A program made the translations under genes and the position numbers. Of a stretch of DNA of 28,655 bases, positions 13,457-21,457 are shown piece after piece. A model generated the notes under the pieces. That model ran no database searches, was not told the DNA's origin, and saw only the letters and a list, made by a program, of their open reading frames with translations. Source of the stretch: JACVRW01 sp038323835 (lineage in GTDB: Bacteria > Actinomycetota > Thermoleophilia > Solirubrobacterales > Thermoleophilaceae); contig JBBQHI010000046.1 in the NCBI GenBank assembly GCA_038323835.1, positions 1 to 28,655 on the forward strand, given 5' to 3'. Position 1 is the first letter of the stretch, and each line of letters starts with the position of its first letter.

Positions 13457-15708
13457 GAGGGCCCCTCGGTCTGCGGCCGCTGGCGGGGCTGCGCTCCGCC
13501 CGCGGCGCCACCGCCGCTCTCGGTGTCTTCGCGGCGGCACTGATGGTGGGCACCGCCGCCACGGTCGGCGTGAGCCTGTCCACGGGCTTTGACCGCGCGG
13601 CCGAGCGCGCCGACCTGCCGGACCTGGTGGTCCGCTTCCACGAACGGACCCGCGGCGATGTGGACCGCCGAATCGCAGCGCTTCCGAACCTCGAGGCGCG
13701 GAGCTACCGCCTCGAGGTGAACGACGTGCCGATTCGCGCGCGCGGCCAGAGCCGCCGGCGCACCGCGGTCGAGGTGGTGGGCCGGGGTCGGCGTGGCTAC
13801 GCCGTCGTCTCCGGGACGGACCTGCGGGGGCCGGGCGAGGTCCTGATGGAGCGCGGCCTGGCGCGAGCGTGGGAGGCGCGCGTGGGCGACCGGGTGAGGG
13901 TGGGCCGCCTCGGCGCCCTGCGCCTCGCGGGCATCGTCGTGGCGCCGGACGACGTGGCCTACCCGCTCATCTCGCGGCCCCGGGTCTGGATCTCGAACAC
14001 GGGGCTCGGACTCCCGCCCGGGGATCGGGCACCCGTGAACTCGGCGCTCGTATGGGTGCGCGACCGCTCTCGGCTCGACGCCACACTCGTACAGGCGCGG
14101 GCGGTGGGGTTCGGGCTCCGGGATCTGCGGTACGCCACCCGGAACGGGCTCCGGGTGCTGGTGGACCGCGCCGCCGGGATCGTGATTGCCCTGCTCGTGG
14201 CGTTCTCGCTCGTGGCCGCGGGGGCGGCCTGCCTGATGCTCGGAGCCTCGGCCCGGGCCGACGTGGAGTCGCGCCTCACCGAGATCGGCGTGATGCGTGC
14301 GTCTGGCTTCTCCCGTCGCGGCCTCGCGTCCGGGTTCGCGGTCCGGGCCGCTCTCGCGGCCGCCGGGCCGGCCGGGCTGGGCCTCTGTCTGGGCGCCCTG
14401 ATCGCTCACAGCCCCGCGGGGCGCCTGCTCGACGTGCTTAGCGAGCTGCCCCCAAGTCCGCGCACCCTCGCCGGCCTGCTCCTCGTTCCCTTCACGGGAA
14501 TGGTGGGGCTGGTGGCCATCACCGCGGGGTGGCCCGCGTGGCGCGCGGCCTCTCGTCCGCCGGCGGAGCTCCTGCGTGGGGGCGACCTGGCCCCACGGCC
14601 CCGCCGTGTGCCGTGGTCGGGCACGGCGGCCGGCCTCGGCGTCCGAATCGCCACCGCTCGTCCGGTGCGCTGGCTGGCCACCGTCACCGTCCTGGCGTCG
14701 GCGCTGGCCGTGCTGATCCTCATGCTTGGCCTGTCCTCATTCCTGTCCGGGCTTCAGGACGACCCTGGGTCCCTCGGGCGGCGCTATCAGCTCACCGCCT
14801 CCCTGCCCGCCGAGCGCGCTCCCGAGGTCGCTCGGATACCCGGTGTCGAGGCGGCGCAGGCCCGCTACGAGGACGAGGGCTTCGACTCGTTCGAGCTGGG
14901 CGAGCCAGTGAAGCTGATCGCCTTTCGGGGTGACCACACGGAGTTCGAGTCCGCGCCGCTCAAAAGCGGACGGCGAATTCGGGGAAGGGCCGAGGCGGAG
15001 GTGGGGCTCGGTCTTGCCGACGCCCTCGGGCTGCGAGTGGGAAGCAGGCTCGCCGTGCAGCTGAGCGCCGGGCGAGAGGCGCGGTTCCGGGTGGTGGGGA
15101 TCGTCCGGGCGATCGACAACGACGGCCGCGTGGCATACGTCCACCCGGCGCGACTGCTTCTCGCCGATCCCGGGATCGCGTCGACCGTGGCCGTGCGGCT
15201 CGCCGCGGGCGCCGACCGGGACGCGGTGGAGCGCCGGCTGGAGGAGCTCGGGGCCCGCCCTCGCTCCGCCGCGGGCATCGCTGGCGGAAACGGGCGCTTC
15301 CTGGGAATTCTGGCCGGCCTGCTCCGGCTGGTGGCCGGCGTCAACGCACTGGTGTGCTTCTACGCACTGCTCCAGGCGCTCGGGGTCGTGGCCCGGGAGC
15401 GGCGCTCGACGCTGGCGGTGCTGAGAGCCGGGGGCGCCTCTCGGCGCATGCTCGGCGTGGTGCTCGCCGGAGCGTCCGCGGCGGCGGCGGTCCCTGCGCT
15501 TCTTGTCGCGCTCGCGGTCGAGCGCTATCTGCTCGGGCCGCTGGTGGCACGGCTGGCCGCCGGCTACGCCTCCCTGCCCCTCCGGCCCGGAGCCGCCCAG
15601 CTTGCTCTGGTGGCCTCCGTGGTCGGGCTCCTGTGCGCGGCCGCCGCGGCCCTGACGGCGAGGGCCATCGCCCGCCGGGTCGTGGCCGCCGACCTGAGGG
15701 AGCGATGA
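13453..15708 (+). CDS. FtsX-like ABC permease, two FtsX domains
   Basis: A 751-residue permease with about eight membrane segments at 21-42, 240-265, 295-318, 338-360, 406-430, 616-645, 666-690 and 717-740. Two large extracytoplasmic domains lie at about 43-235 and 431-612. RLTEIGVMRASG (276-290) and RRSTLAVLRAGGASRRM (about 650-665) are the two coupling-helix regions of FtsX domains. One chain therefore carries both FtsX halves, like a fused LolC/E pair, and should work with the ATPase encoded just before it. By family knowledge such systems act as mechanotransmitters on lipoproteins, peptidoglycan enzymes or amphipathic molecules. It starts with GTG at 13453, overlapping the ATPase stop, and its own stop overlaps the phosphoesterase ATG, so the three products are made together. 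Confidence 0.92.
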   Translation: MRGPLGLRPLAGLRSARGATAALGVFAAALMVGTAATVGVSLSTGFDRAAERADLPDLVVRFHERTRGDVDRRIAALPNLEARSYRLEVNDVPIRARGQSRRRTAVEVVGRGRRGYAVVSGTDLRGPGEVLMERGLARAWEARVGDRVRVGRLGALRLAGIVVAPDDVAYPLISRPRVWISNTGLGLPPGDRAPVNSALVWVRDRSRLDATLVQARAVGFGLRDLRYATRNGLRVLVDRAAGIVIALLVAFSLVAAGAACLMLGASARADVESRLTEIGVMRASGFSRRGLASGFAVRAALAAAGPAGLGLCLGALIAHSPAGRLLDVLSELPPSPRTLAGLLLVPFTGMVGLVAITAGWPAWRAASRPPAELLRGGDLAPRPRRVPWSGTAAGLGVRIATARPVRWLATVTVLASALAVLILMLGLSSFLSGLQDDPGSLGRRYQLTASLPAERAPEVARIPGVEAAQARYEDEGFDSFELGEPVKLIAFRGDHTEFESAPLKSGRRIRGRAEAEVGLGLADALGLRVGSRLAVQLSAGREARFRVVGIVRAIDNDGRVAYVHPARLLLADPGIASTVAVRLAAGADRDAVERRLEELGARPRSAAGIAGGNGRFLGILAGLLRLVAGVNALVCFYALLQALGVVARERRSTLAVLRAGGASRRMLGVVLAGASAAAAVPALLVALAVERYLLGPLVARLAAGYASLPLRPGAAQLALVASVVGLLCAAAAALTARAIARRVVAADLRER

Positions 15709-17171
15709 CGGCCCCCGGTGCACGCCCCCTGTGCCTGCTTCTGGTGGCGGCGGCGGCGATCGCCGTCGTGCTGGCGGTTCGGGGAACGGACGCTGCCCCC
15801 AACACGCGCTCCGCGCCATCCAGCTCGACGCTCGCGGCCACCTGGACGGACGAGGACGGCAACGGGGTACTCGAGCGCGGACCGGGTGAGCGGATGGTCG
15901 CGCGCACCGACCTAGCGCCGAGGTCCGCGCCCGAGCGGACGCTGGCGCTGCTGGCACAGATCACCGACGCCCACATGCGCGACGAGGAGTCCCCCGCCCG
16001 CCCCACCGTGCTGGACCGGCTCGGAGGTCCCTTCAGCTCCACCTTCCGGCCCCAGGAGGCGCTCACCCCACAGACGCTCGCTCAGGCGGCCGCGGCGGTC
16101 CGCCGGCTGCGCCCGGACGCCGTGCTCGAGACGGGAGACCTGGTGGACAACGCGCAGGAGAACGAGATGCGCACCGCGTTGAGTGTGCTGCGCGGAGGCC
16201 GGATCGATCCTGACAGCGGCGCCCCTGGCTATGAGGGGCCGCAGTCGTCCTCGAACCCGGACCCCCTCTTCTATCGTCCCGCAGTTGACGCTCCCCGGCA
16301 TCCGGGACTGCTTGCCCTGGCGGAGCGCGCCTTCCGCAGCCCGGGGCTCGCGGCGCCGTGGTACCCGGTCCTCGGCAACCATGACGCGCTCGTGGCCGGA
16401 GAGGTTCCACGGACACCGGCGCTCGAGCGGCTTGCGGTGGGCTCGCGAGCTCCGGTGAGACTCCCCGAGCATTCGGGCGAGCTACCCCGCCGAGGCATCG
16501 GCCCGCGGGTCGTCGACGCGGAGTTGAAGCGCACGCTGGCGGGCCGGACCCGGCGGGTGGCGCCGGATCCCGGGCGCCGGCTGCTGAGTCCGGGCGAGGC
16601 GATCCGCCGCCTGCGAGCGGCCAGCGGACACGGGGCCGGGGGCGAGCGCCTGGACTACGGGTTCGATGTCGGCAAGCACCTTCGGGTGCTGGTGCTCGAT
16701 CTGGTCGATCGCCGGGGTGGATCGGACGGAGTGGTCACGGGCTCTGAGGTCGCGTGGCTGAGGCGCGCGCTCGCCCGTGCCGGGCAGCGGTACGTGATGG
16801 TCGTCTCACATCAACCGCTCCAGAGCTCGGAGAACGGCGAGTTGGCTTTGCGGGTCCTCGACCGCGACCCCCGAGTGGTCGCGGTGCTGGCCGGGCACAC
16901 CCACCGCAACCAGATTCGCGCGAGACGGAGGTCCGGGCCGGGCTACTGGCTCATCAACACCAGCTCCCTGGCGGATTACCCGCAGCAGACACGCGCGATC
17001 CGGCTCGTACAGACGCGGGGCGGCGTTCTCCTCGAGACGTGGATGGTGGACACCGCCTCCGGAGAGGCAGCCGACACCGCACGCAATCTGGCGTACCTCG
17101 ACGCACAGGGGGGCCGGCCTCAGGGCTTCGCCGGCCGGCGGATCGACCGCAACGCCCTGCTCTACCGCTGA
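15705..17171 (+). CDS. Exported metallophosphoesterase
   Basis: A 488-residue calcineurin-type phosphoesterase. The metal motifs are D88-x-H90 (ITDAH), GDLVD (144-148), GNHD (224-227), H369 (VSHQP) and GHTH (397-400), so the dinuclear site is complete. Long inserts separate the second, third and fourth motifs, as I recall for the actinobacterial TIGR03767-type group; that match is tentative. Residues 8-26 are a hydrophobic export signal or membrane anchor, so it should act outside the membrane. The ATG at 15705 overlaps the permease stop (ATGA); the open frame further upstream is inside the permease gene. Coupled translation suggests that the enzyme and the transporter work on the same cell-envelope substrate. 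What that is cannot be told. Confidence 0.9.
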   Translation: MTAPGARPLCLLLVAAAAIAVVLAVRGTDAAPNTRSAPSSSTLAATWTDEDGNGVLERGPGERMVARTDLAPRSAPERTLALLAQITDAHMRDEESPARPTVLDRLGGPFSSTFRPQEALTPQTLAQAAAAVRRLRPDAVLETGDLVDNAQENEMRTALSVLRGGRIDPDSGAPGYEGPQSSSNPDPLFYRPAVDAPRHPGLLALAERAFRSPGLAAPWYPVLGNHDALVAGEVPRTPALERLAVGSRAPVRLPEHSGELPRRGIGPRVVDAELKRTLAGRTRRVAPDPGRRLLSPGEAIRRLRAASGHGAGGERLDYGFDVGKHLRVLVLDLVDRRGGSDGVVTGSEVAWLRRALARAGQRYVMVVSHQPLQSSENGELALRVLDRDPRVVAVLAGHTHRNQIRARRRSGPGYWLINTSSLADYPQQTRAIRLVQTRGGVLLETWMVDTASGEAADTARNLAYLDAQGGRPQGFAGRRIDRNALLYR

Positions 17172-17187
17172 GTCGCCGTGGGTGGCG

Positions 17188-17216
17188 GAAAGTAGGAAGT
17201 GTCACTGTTTACTTTC
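17188..17216. promoter_or_regulatory. 29-bp palindrome, likely operator of acyl-CoA dehydrogenase 1 (site 2)
   Basis: This dyad is centred on T17202. The outer arms GAAAGTA and TACTTTC are a perfect 7-base match, the inner arms AGTG and CACT a perfect 4-base match, and only the three positions between them do not pair (11 of 14 in all). It closely resembles the site at 8672-8700. It covers the likely -35 box of the dehydrogenase promoter, so a bound protein would repress. The length and the inner and outer arms fit a TetR-type dimer pair or a similar regulator. Confidence 0.7.
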
Positions 17217-17236
17217 GCGAAGCCCTGCGCTAGCTT
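17208..17236 (+). promoter_or_regulatory. Promoter of acyl-CoA dehydrogenase 1 (leaderless)
   Basis: The -35 box TTTACT (17208-17213, 4 of 6 to TTGACA) and the -10 box TAGCTT (17231-17236) are 17 bases apart. The predicted transcript start is 6-7 bases downstream, at or next to the A of the ATG at 17243, with no ribosome site, so the mRNA is probably leaderless. The -35 lies inside the palindrome 17188-17216. Confidence 0.5.
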
Positions 17237-17242
17237 GCGCAC

Positions 17243-18430
17243 ATGGCCACCGCAGACACCGTTGCGAAGCCCGCACACGAGGCTCGCCGCAAGCACTTCA
17301 TCTTCAACGACGACCACGACCAGCTGCGCGAATCGATCCGCGCCTTCGTGGCCAAGGAGCTCGCGCCCCACTCGGCCGAGTGGGAGGAGAAGACCTTCCC
17401 CGACTCCGTGTTCCGCCGCATGGGCGAGCTCGGCTTCCTGGGGCTCTCCTACCCCGAGGAGTACGGCGGCCAGGGCGGCGACTACTACTCGAACCTCGTG
17501 CTGGCCGAGGAGATGGCGGGCGCCAACTCCGGCGGTCTCTGCATGGGCGTGGCGGTGCACACCGACATGGCCACGCCGCCCGTTCACCTGTTCGGGACCG
17601 AGGAGCAGAAGCAGAACTACCTGGTGCCGTCGATCAAGGGCGAGAAGATCTCCTGCCTCGGCATCACCGAGCCCGACGCGGGCTCGGACGTGGCCGGCAT
17701 CAAGACGCGCGCCGTGCGCGACGCCGACGGCTGGGTGATCAACGGGTCGAAGACCTACATCACCAACGGGCACCGGGCCGACTTCATCGTGCTCGTGACC
17801 AAGACCGACGCCGACGCGGGCTACGACGGCTTCTCCCTCTTCCTGGTGGACATGGACCTGCCCGGCGTGATCCGGGAGAAGAAGCTGGAGAAGCTCGGCA
17901 TGCACGCCTCGGACACGGCGCTGCTGGCCTTCCAGGACGTGCGCGTGCCAAAGGACGCGCTGCTGGGCCAGGAGGGCAAGGGCTTCTTCCACATCATGTG
18001 GGAGCTGCAAGGCGAGCGCCTGATCGGGGCGGCGGGTTGCGTTGCCGGGGCCCAGCGCTGCTTCGACCGCACGCTCACCTTCGCCCTCGACCGCACCGCC
18101 TTCGGGCGCCCGATCGGCAAGTTCCAGGCGATCCGCCACAAGTTCGCCGACATGGCCACGAAGATCGAGGCAGCCCGACAGATGGTCTACACCACCGCCT
18201 GGCGCTTCCAGAACGGCGAGTACCCCGTGCGCGAGATCTCCATGGCCAAGCTCTACTCCGCGCGCATGGCCTGCGAGGTCACCGACGAGTGCCTCCAGAT
18301 CCACGGCGGAGCGGGCTACATGAAGGAGTACGGGATCGAGCGCGCCTGGCGCGACATGCGCCTGAACCGCATCGGCGCCGGCACGGACGAGGTCATGCTC
18401 GACGTCATCGGCCGCTCGTACGGCCTGTAA
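17243..18430 (+). CDS. Acyl-CoA dehydrogenase 1
   Basis: A 395-residue flavoprotein of the acyl-CoA dehydrogenase family. It has an N-terminal helical domain (22-130), a beta domain with CLGITEPDAGSD (138-149) and INGSKTYITNG (166-176), and a C-terminal helical domain with FGRPIGKFQAIRHK (287-300) and QIHGGAGYMKEYGIERAWRD (352-371). It oxidises an acyl-CoA to a trans-2-enoyl-CoA and passes electrons to electron-transfer flavoprotein. The usual base of MCAD/SCAD is replaced (A379 in IGAGTDE). Instead E258 (GERL) sits where isovaleryl-CoA and long-chain dehydrogenases have theirs, which points to branched or long acyl chains. The chain has the same length and residue numbering as the dehydrogenase at 22981. 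It has its own promoter and palindromic operator. Confidence 0.93.
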   Translation: MATADTVAKPAHEARRKHFIFNDDHDQLRESIRAFVAKELAPHSAEWEEKTFPDSVFRRMGELGFLGLSYPEEYGGQGGDYYSNLVLAEEMAGANSGGLCMGVAVHTDMATPPVHLFGTEEQKQNYLVPSIKGEKISCLGITEPDAGSDVAGIKTRAVRDADGWVINGSKTYITNGHRADFIVLVTKTDADAGYDGFSLFLVDMDLPGVIREKKLEKLGMHASDTALLAFQDVRVPKDALLGQEGKGFFHIMWELQGERLIGAAGCVAGAQRCFDRTLTFALDRTAFGRPIGKFQAIRHKFADMATKIEAARQMVYTTAWRFQNGEYPVREISMAKLYSARMACEVTDECLQIHGGAGYMKEYGIERAWRDMRLNRIGAGTDEVMLDVIGRSYGL

Positions 18431-18486
18431 GAAGGCATGGCTGCGGTGCTCGCGCGATCACCGATCGCGCTGCGCTCCTCGCCTCG
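18431..18486 (+). repeat. Dispersed hairpin element, copy A
   Basis: This sits just after the acyl-CoA dehydrogenase 1 stop. Its core is the stem GCGCGAT / ATCGCGC (18452-18458 and 18464-18470) with the loop CACCG. The flanks GGTGCTC before and GCTCCTC after match copies B and C. The stem differs from the other copies on both strands, so pairing is kept. It could act as a terminator, but no T-tract follows. Confidence 0.65.
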
Positions 18487-18499
18487 CGGTATTGGGTAG

Positions 18500-18510
18500 A
18501 CACCAGGTGT
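18500..18510. promoter_or_regulatory. 11-bp palindrome at the start of the acetamidase gene
   Basis: ACACC and GGTGT form a perfect dyad around A18505 and overlap the GTG start at 18509. It may be a small operator or the inner part of one. I see no similar site elsewhere in the window. Confidence 0.25.
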
Positions 18511-19585
18511 GACTGCTCAGATCCGGATCGATCGCTCCAAGCGGCTAGATCACGGCGCCGCGGGCGGTCACAACCGCTGGCACCCGGGGATCGCGCCGGT
18601 GGCCGCGGTGGATCCGGGCGAGGAGGTGGTGTTCGAGCTCCGCGACTCGCGTGACGGCACCCTCACGCGCGAGTCGGTGCACGAGGACCTGCTCGAGCTC
18701 GACGCTCTGGCCCATCCCCTCACCGGCCCGCTGGAGGTCCGTGGCGCGGAGCCCGGCGACGTGCTCGAGGTGGAGGTGCTCGGTTACGAGACCGACGACT
18801 TCGGCTGGACCGGCATCTGGCCCGGATCGGGCTGGCTCGGCGACATGTTCCCGCGGCCGTTCCTGGCTCGCTGGGAGCTCGACGGGAGCCACGCCCGATC
18901 CGAGGACGTGCCCGGTGTGGCCGTTCCCGCGGGGGTGTTCGCAGGCGTGATCGGGGTGGGCATGTCGGACGAGCTCTTCGCTCGGGCGCGCGAGCGCGAG
19001 GCCGCCCTCGCCGCCACCGGAGCCGCGGTGGACATGCCGAGCGCCGAGGGCGCCGCGCCGCCCTCCGCCGCCGAGGGCCTGCGGACGTTTCCGCCGCGCG
19101 AGAACGGCGGCAACATGGACGTGCGCGACCTGATGGCGGGGAGCCGCCTGCTGTTGCCCGTGCACGTGGCCGGGGCCATGCTGTCGATCGGGGACCTCCA
19201 CTTCGCCCAGGGCGACGGCGAGGTGTGCCTGTCCGCGATCGAGACCGGCGGCTCGGCCACCGTCAGGGTCGGGTTGCGGCGCGACGGATGGCGGCCGCGC
19301 TTCCCGGCGTGGGAGGCACCGGCCCGGCCCGGCCGGCGTTACCTCGCCACCACCGGCATCCCGCTGGCCGACGACGGCTCCAACGCGGATCTCGACCTGA
19401 ACCTGGCCACCCGCCGGGCGCTGATCGAGATGCTCGAGTGGCTCGAGCAGGAGCACGGCATGGAGCGCGAGCCGGCCTACGTGCTGATGAGCGCCGCCGT
19501 GGAGCTGCGCGTGTCGGAGCTTGTGGACGCGCCCAATGCGCTCGTGTCGGCGGCGATGCCCCTGGATGTCTTCGAGGCCGGCTAG
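18509..19585 (+). CDS. Acetamidase/formamidase family amidohydrolase
   Basis: A 358-residue protein of the FmdA/AmdA family, which hydrolyses formamide or acetamide to ammonia and the acid. Family signs are HNRWHPGIAPVAAVDPGEEV near the start (21-40), EPGDVLEVEVLGYE (about 80-94), and the strongest block NGGNMDVRDLMAGSRL (about 198-213) followed by PVHVAGAMLSIGDLHFAQGDGE. It is shorter than the roughly 400-residue type enzymes. The GTG at 18509 is the best start: the family sequence begins within 20 residues. The substrate may be another small amide. It follows repeat copy A and meets the lipase gene tail to tail: the last four bases of both genes are the same CTAG. Confidence 0.88.
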   Translation: MTAQIRIDRSKRLDHGAAGGHNRWHPGIAPVAAVDPGEEVVFELRDSRDGTLTRESVHEDLLELDALAHPLTGPLEVRGAEPGDVLEVEVLGYETDDFGWTGIWPGSGWLGDMFPRPFLARWELDGSHARSEDVPGVAVPAGVFAGVIGVGMSDELFARAREREAALAATGAAVDMPSAEGAAPPSAAEGLRTFPPRENGGNMDVRDLMAGSRLLLPVHVAGAMLSIGDLHFAQGDGEVCLSAIETGGSATVRVGLRRDGWRPRFPAWEAPARPGRRYLATTGIPLADDGSNADLDLNLATRRALIEMLEWLEQEHGMEREPAYVLMSAAVELRVSELVDAPNALVSAAMPLDVFEAG

Positions 19586-20601
19586 TGCTTCGGGCGGGCG
19601 CGCTTCACGTACGCTCGGAGCTTCGGCTCGGCCTTCACCTGCGGCGCCGACGAGCTCTGGCCCGATGTGAGGTTGCCCGCGGCCCTCAGGAGCCCCATTG
19701 TCGTCGCCTCGTCGAGGCCGGGCCCGAAAGGATGGGAGCACACGTTGGCCGGTAGCCTCGAGACCCGCGCGGCGCCCGACCTGCCCGGTCCATTGTGGGC
19801 GATGGCGTCCTCGAAGGCGGCGAACGTCACCGAGTCGAGGGCGGTGCCGATGTGGCCGGTGGTCCGGCCGGGGCAAACCTTCTGGATGAGGACGTTGGTG
19901 GCGCCCCTGAGCGCCGAGGTGGGGTGCTTGCCGCCCTGCGGCTGAACGGTCTCGTCGGTGAGCGAGCGAACGGTCGTGTAGGACGCGTTCCCGGGGGTCT
20001 CGTCGGGGTACGAGTTGAGTGCGTTCAGCAGCTTGGAGCCCCTCCGCTGCTGCCAGCCCGCCGGGGTGCACGTGTGGCTGGCGGAGCAATCCTCCGCCGA
20101 CCCGCGCCCCACGTTGCTCCCGTGCTGGGTGCCCGCGGCCGCGAGCACGTCCGACACCTTGCTCCGCAGGTCGGGCCAGTACGTGAGGGCCATCCGCGGG
20201 AGCAGCCCGCCCTGGCTGATGCCGAAGACGGCCACCTTGCGTCCCGCGAGCGCCGCCTCGCGGCGCAATCCCCACACGAGGTACTGGACCGAGACCTGGA
20301 TGTCCGCGGTGGTGGAGTCGGGGAAGTCGACGTAACACGCCGGGTGCCCGTAGGTGTCGATCGCGTCCTTCCCGATGAGGTACGCCTGCGCGCCCGTCGC
20401 GCCGGTCCCGGTGACGAGCATGATCGGAGTGCTCTTCGCGTGCTTCACGGGACGCGGGCAGTGGAAGGCCGCCGCCAGCTTGGCTCGCGGCACCGTCAGC
20501 TTCGGGCCCGTCGCGGGCCTGGCCCCGGCGGGAGCGGCGCAGGCGAGCGCGAGAAGGACCGCGACAAAGGCAGAGAGGACGAGACGAGGGCGGGCGCTCA
20601 C
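19582..20601 (-). CDS. Secreted lipase/esterase (Candida antarctica lipase B-like alpha/beta hydrolase)
   Basis: A 339-residue protein with a clear Sec signal peptide (1-27, SARPRLVLSAFVAVLLALA then AGA). The mature part has the oxyanion loop LVTGTGATG (62-70), nucleophile S129 in GISQGG, and likely D216 and H250 (TTGHIG) as the rest of the triad; the spacing is close to that of CalB (S105, D187, H224). Several Cys (48, 89, 172, 178, 243, 288) could form disulfides. By family it hydrolyses lipid esters outside the cell. It starts with GTG at 20601, 171 bases from the divergent TetR gene, and overlaps the acetamidase stop by four bases. It could supply fatty acids to the acyl-CoA genes nearby; that link is inference. 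Confidence 0.9.
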   Translation of the reverse strand: MSARPRLVLSAFVAVLLALACAAPAGARPATGPKLTVPRAKLAAAFHCPRPVKHAKSTPIMLVTGTGATGAQAYLIGKDAIDTYGHPACYVDFPDSTTADIQVSVQYLVWGLRREAALAGRKVAVFGISQGGLLPRMALTYWPDLRSKVSDVLAAAGTQHGSNVGRGSAEDCSASHTCTPAGWQQRRGSKLLNALNSYPDETPGNASYTTVRSLTDETVQPQGGKHPTSALRGATNVLIQKVCPGRTTGHIGTALDSVTFAAFEDAIAHNGPGRSGAARVSRLPANVCSHPFGPGLDEATTMGLLRAAGNLTSGQSSSAPQVKAEPKLRAYVKRARPKH

Positions 20602-20724
20602 GACCGGCAGCCTATCCGGCCGCCGGTCGCGAAGGCGCGGCCCGCCCGTCCCTAACTCAACGGCAGCGTCACCTCTACCCCGTCCTTGAACTGAGCCCTC
20701 AACGCCCGCCTACCCACCGTACGG

Positions 20725-20767
20725 GTTTCGGAAACGCTGAGGTTTCCGGATAGTACGCTAGCGTTTC
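20725..20767. promoter_or_regulatory. Overlapping inverted repeats upstream of the TetR gene
   Basis: Four nested dyads occupy 43 bases right before the GTG at 20773: GTTTC/GAAAC around 20730; CGGAAAC and GTTTCCG (20729-20735 and 20742-20748); GAAACGCT and AGCGTTTC (20731-20738 and 20760-20767); and the perfect 10-mer ACGCTAGCGT (20755-20764). TACGCT (20754) or TAGCGT (20759) could be the -10 box. This suggests autoregulation by the TetR protein and perhaps control of the divergent lipase gene. Confidence 0.6.
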
Positions 20768-20772
20768 TGGAA

Positions 20773-21429
20773 GTGCAATCCGGGATCACCCCACTTCCCG
20801 AGAGCATCGCGAGCCGGCTTCCGTCCGGCCGCCACTCCCTCACCCGCGAGCTCGTGCTGGCCTCCCAGCGTGGGCGCCTTCTCGACGCAATGGCCCAGGC
20901 GGTGGCCGAGCACGGGTACGGCCCCACCACGGTCGCGCAGGTGGTGGCGCGGGCCGGCGTCTCGCGCAAGACCTTCTATGAGCACTTCGCCGACAAGGAG
21001 GAGTGCTTCGTGGCCCTCTACGACACGGGGATCGCGTACGTCCTCGGGCGCATACTGGAGGCGCTGGAAGGCCACGACGATCCGCGCGAGCGGGTGGGCA
21101 TCGGGCTCCGGGCCTTCCTCCAGGTGCTCTCCGAGGAGCCCGCCTTCTGCCGGTCGATGGTGGCGGAGGCCCAGGGAGCCGGCGCCCTCGCGGTGGCGCG
21201 CCGCCGGGTGGTGCTGCGCATCTTCGCCGAGCGCTACCTCGAGCTGAATCGCCTCGCCCGGGATGCCAACCCGCGCGTGGCCGAGCTGTCGGAGGACGTG
21301 GCCCTTGGGCTGGTGGGCGCGATCCTCGAGCTCGTGTCCGTACGGGTGGAGGAGGGCCGCACCGATGCCCTGCCTGAGCTGGCCGAGGAGCTCACCGCGT
21401 TCGTGACGCGCAACGCCGTCGCCCCCTAG
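20773..21429 (+). CDS. TetR-family transcriptional regulator
   Basis: A 218-residue TetR protein. The DNA-binding part is at about 32-78: LLDAMAQAVAEHGYGPTTVAQVVARAGVSRKTFYEHFADKEE, with the helix-turn-helix at 52-71. The C-terminal 140 residues are an all-helical ligand and dimer domain (FLQVLSEEPAFCRSMVAEA). It starts with GTG at 20773, right after the inverted repeats, with no ribosome site, so the mRNA may be leaderless. The HerA-like ATPase gene follows after 28 bases and acyl-CoA dehydrogenase 2 after that. A role as an acyl-CoA-responsive repressor of this operon is likely but inferred. Confidence 0.9.
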   Translation: MQSGITPLPESIASRLPSGRHSLTRELVLASQRGRLLDAMAQAVAEHGYGPTTVAQVVARAGVSRKTFYEHFADKEECFVALYDTGIAYVLGRILEALEGHDDPRERVGIGLRAFLQVLSEEPAFCRSMVAEAQGAGALAVARRRVVLRIFAERYLELNRLARDANPRVAELSEDVALGLVGAILELVSVRVEEGRTDALPELAEELTAFVTRNAVAP

Positions 21430-21457
21430 TCGCCGTATGAGAGAGGATGGCGGCCGG

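Noticed and set aside
17188..17216. MerR-type operator within the -35/-10 spacer
   Set aside because: The dyad centre is at 17202, upstream of the spacer centre near 17222, so classical MerR activation geometry does not fit; simple repression fits better.
20652..20969. Minus-strand frame ending in FKDGVEVTLPLS near the TetR start
   Set aside because: The tail looks protein-like, but most of the frame is antisense to the TetR gene and there is no local start; possibly a gene remnant, not supported enough to list.
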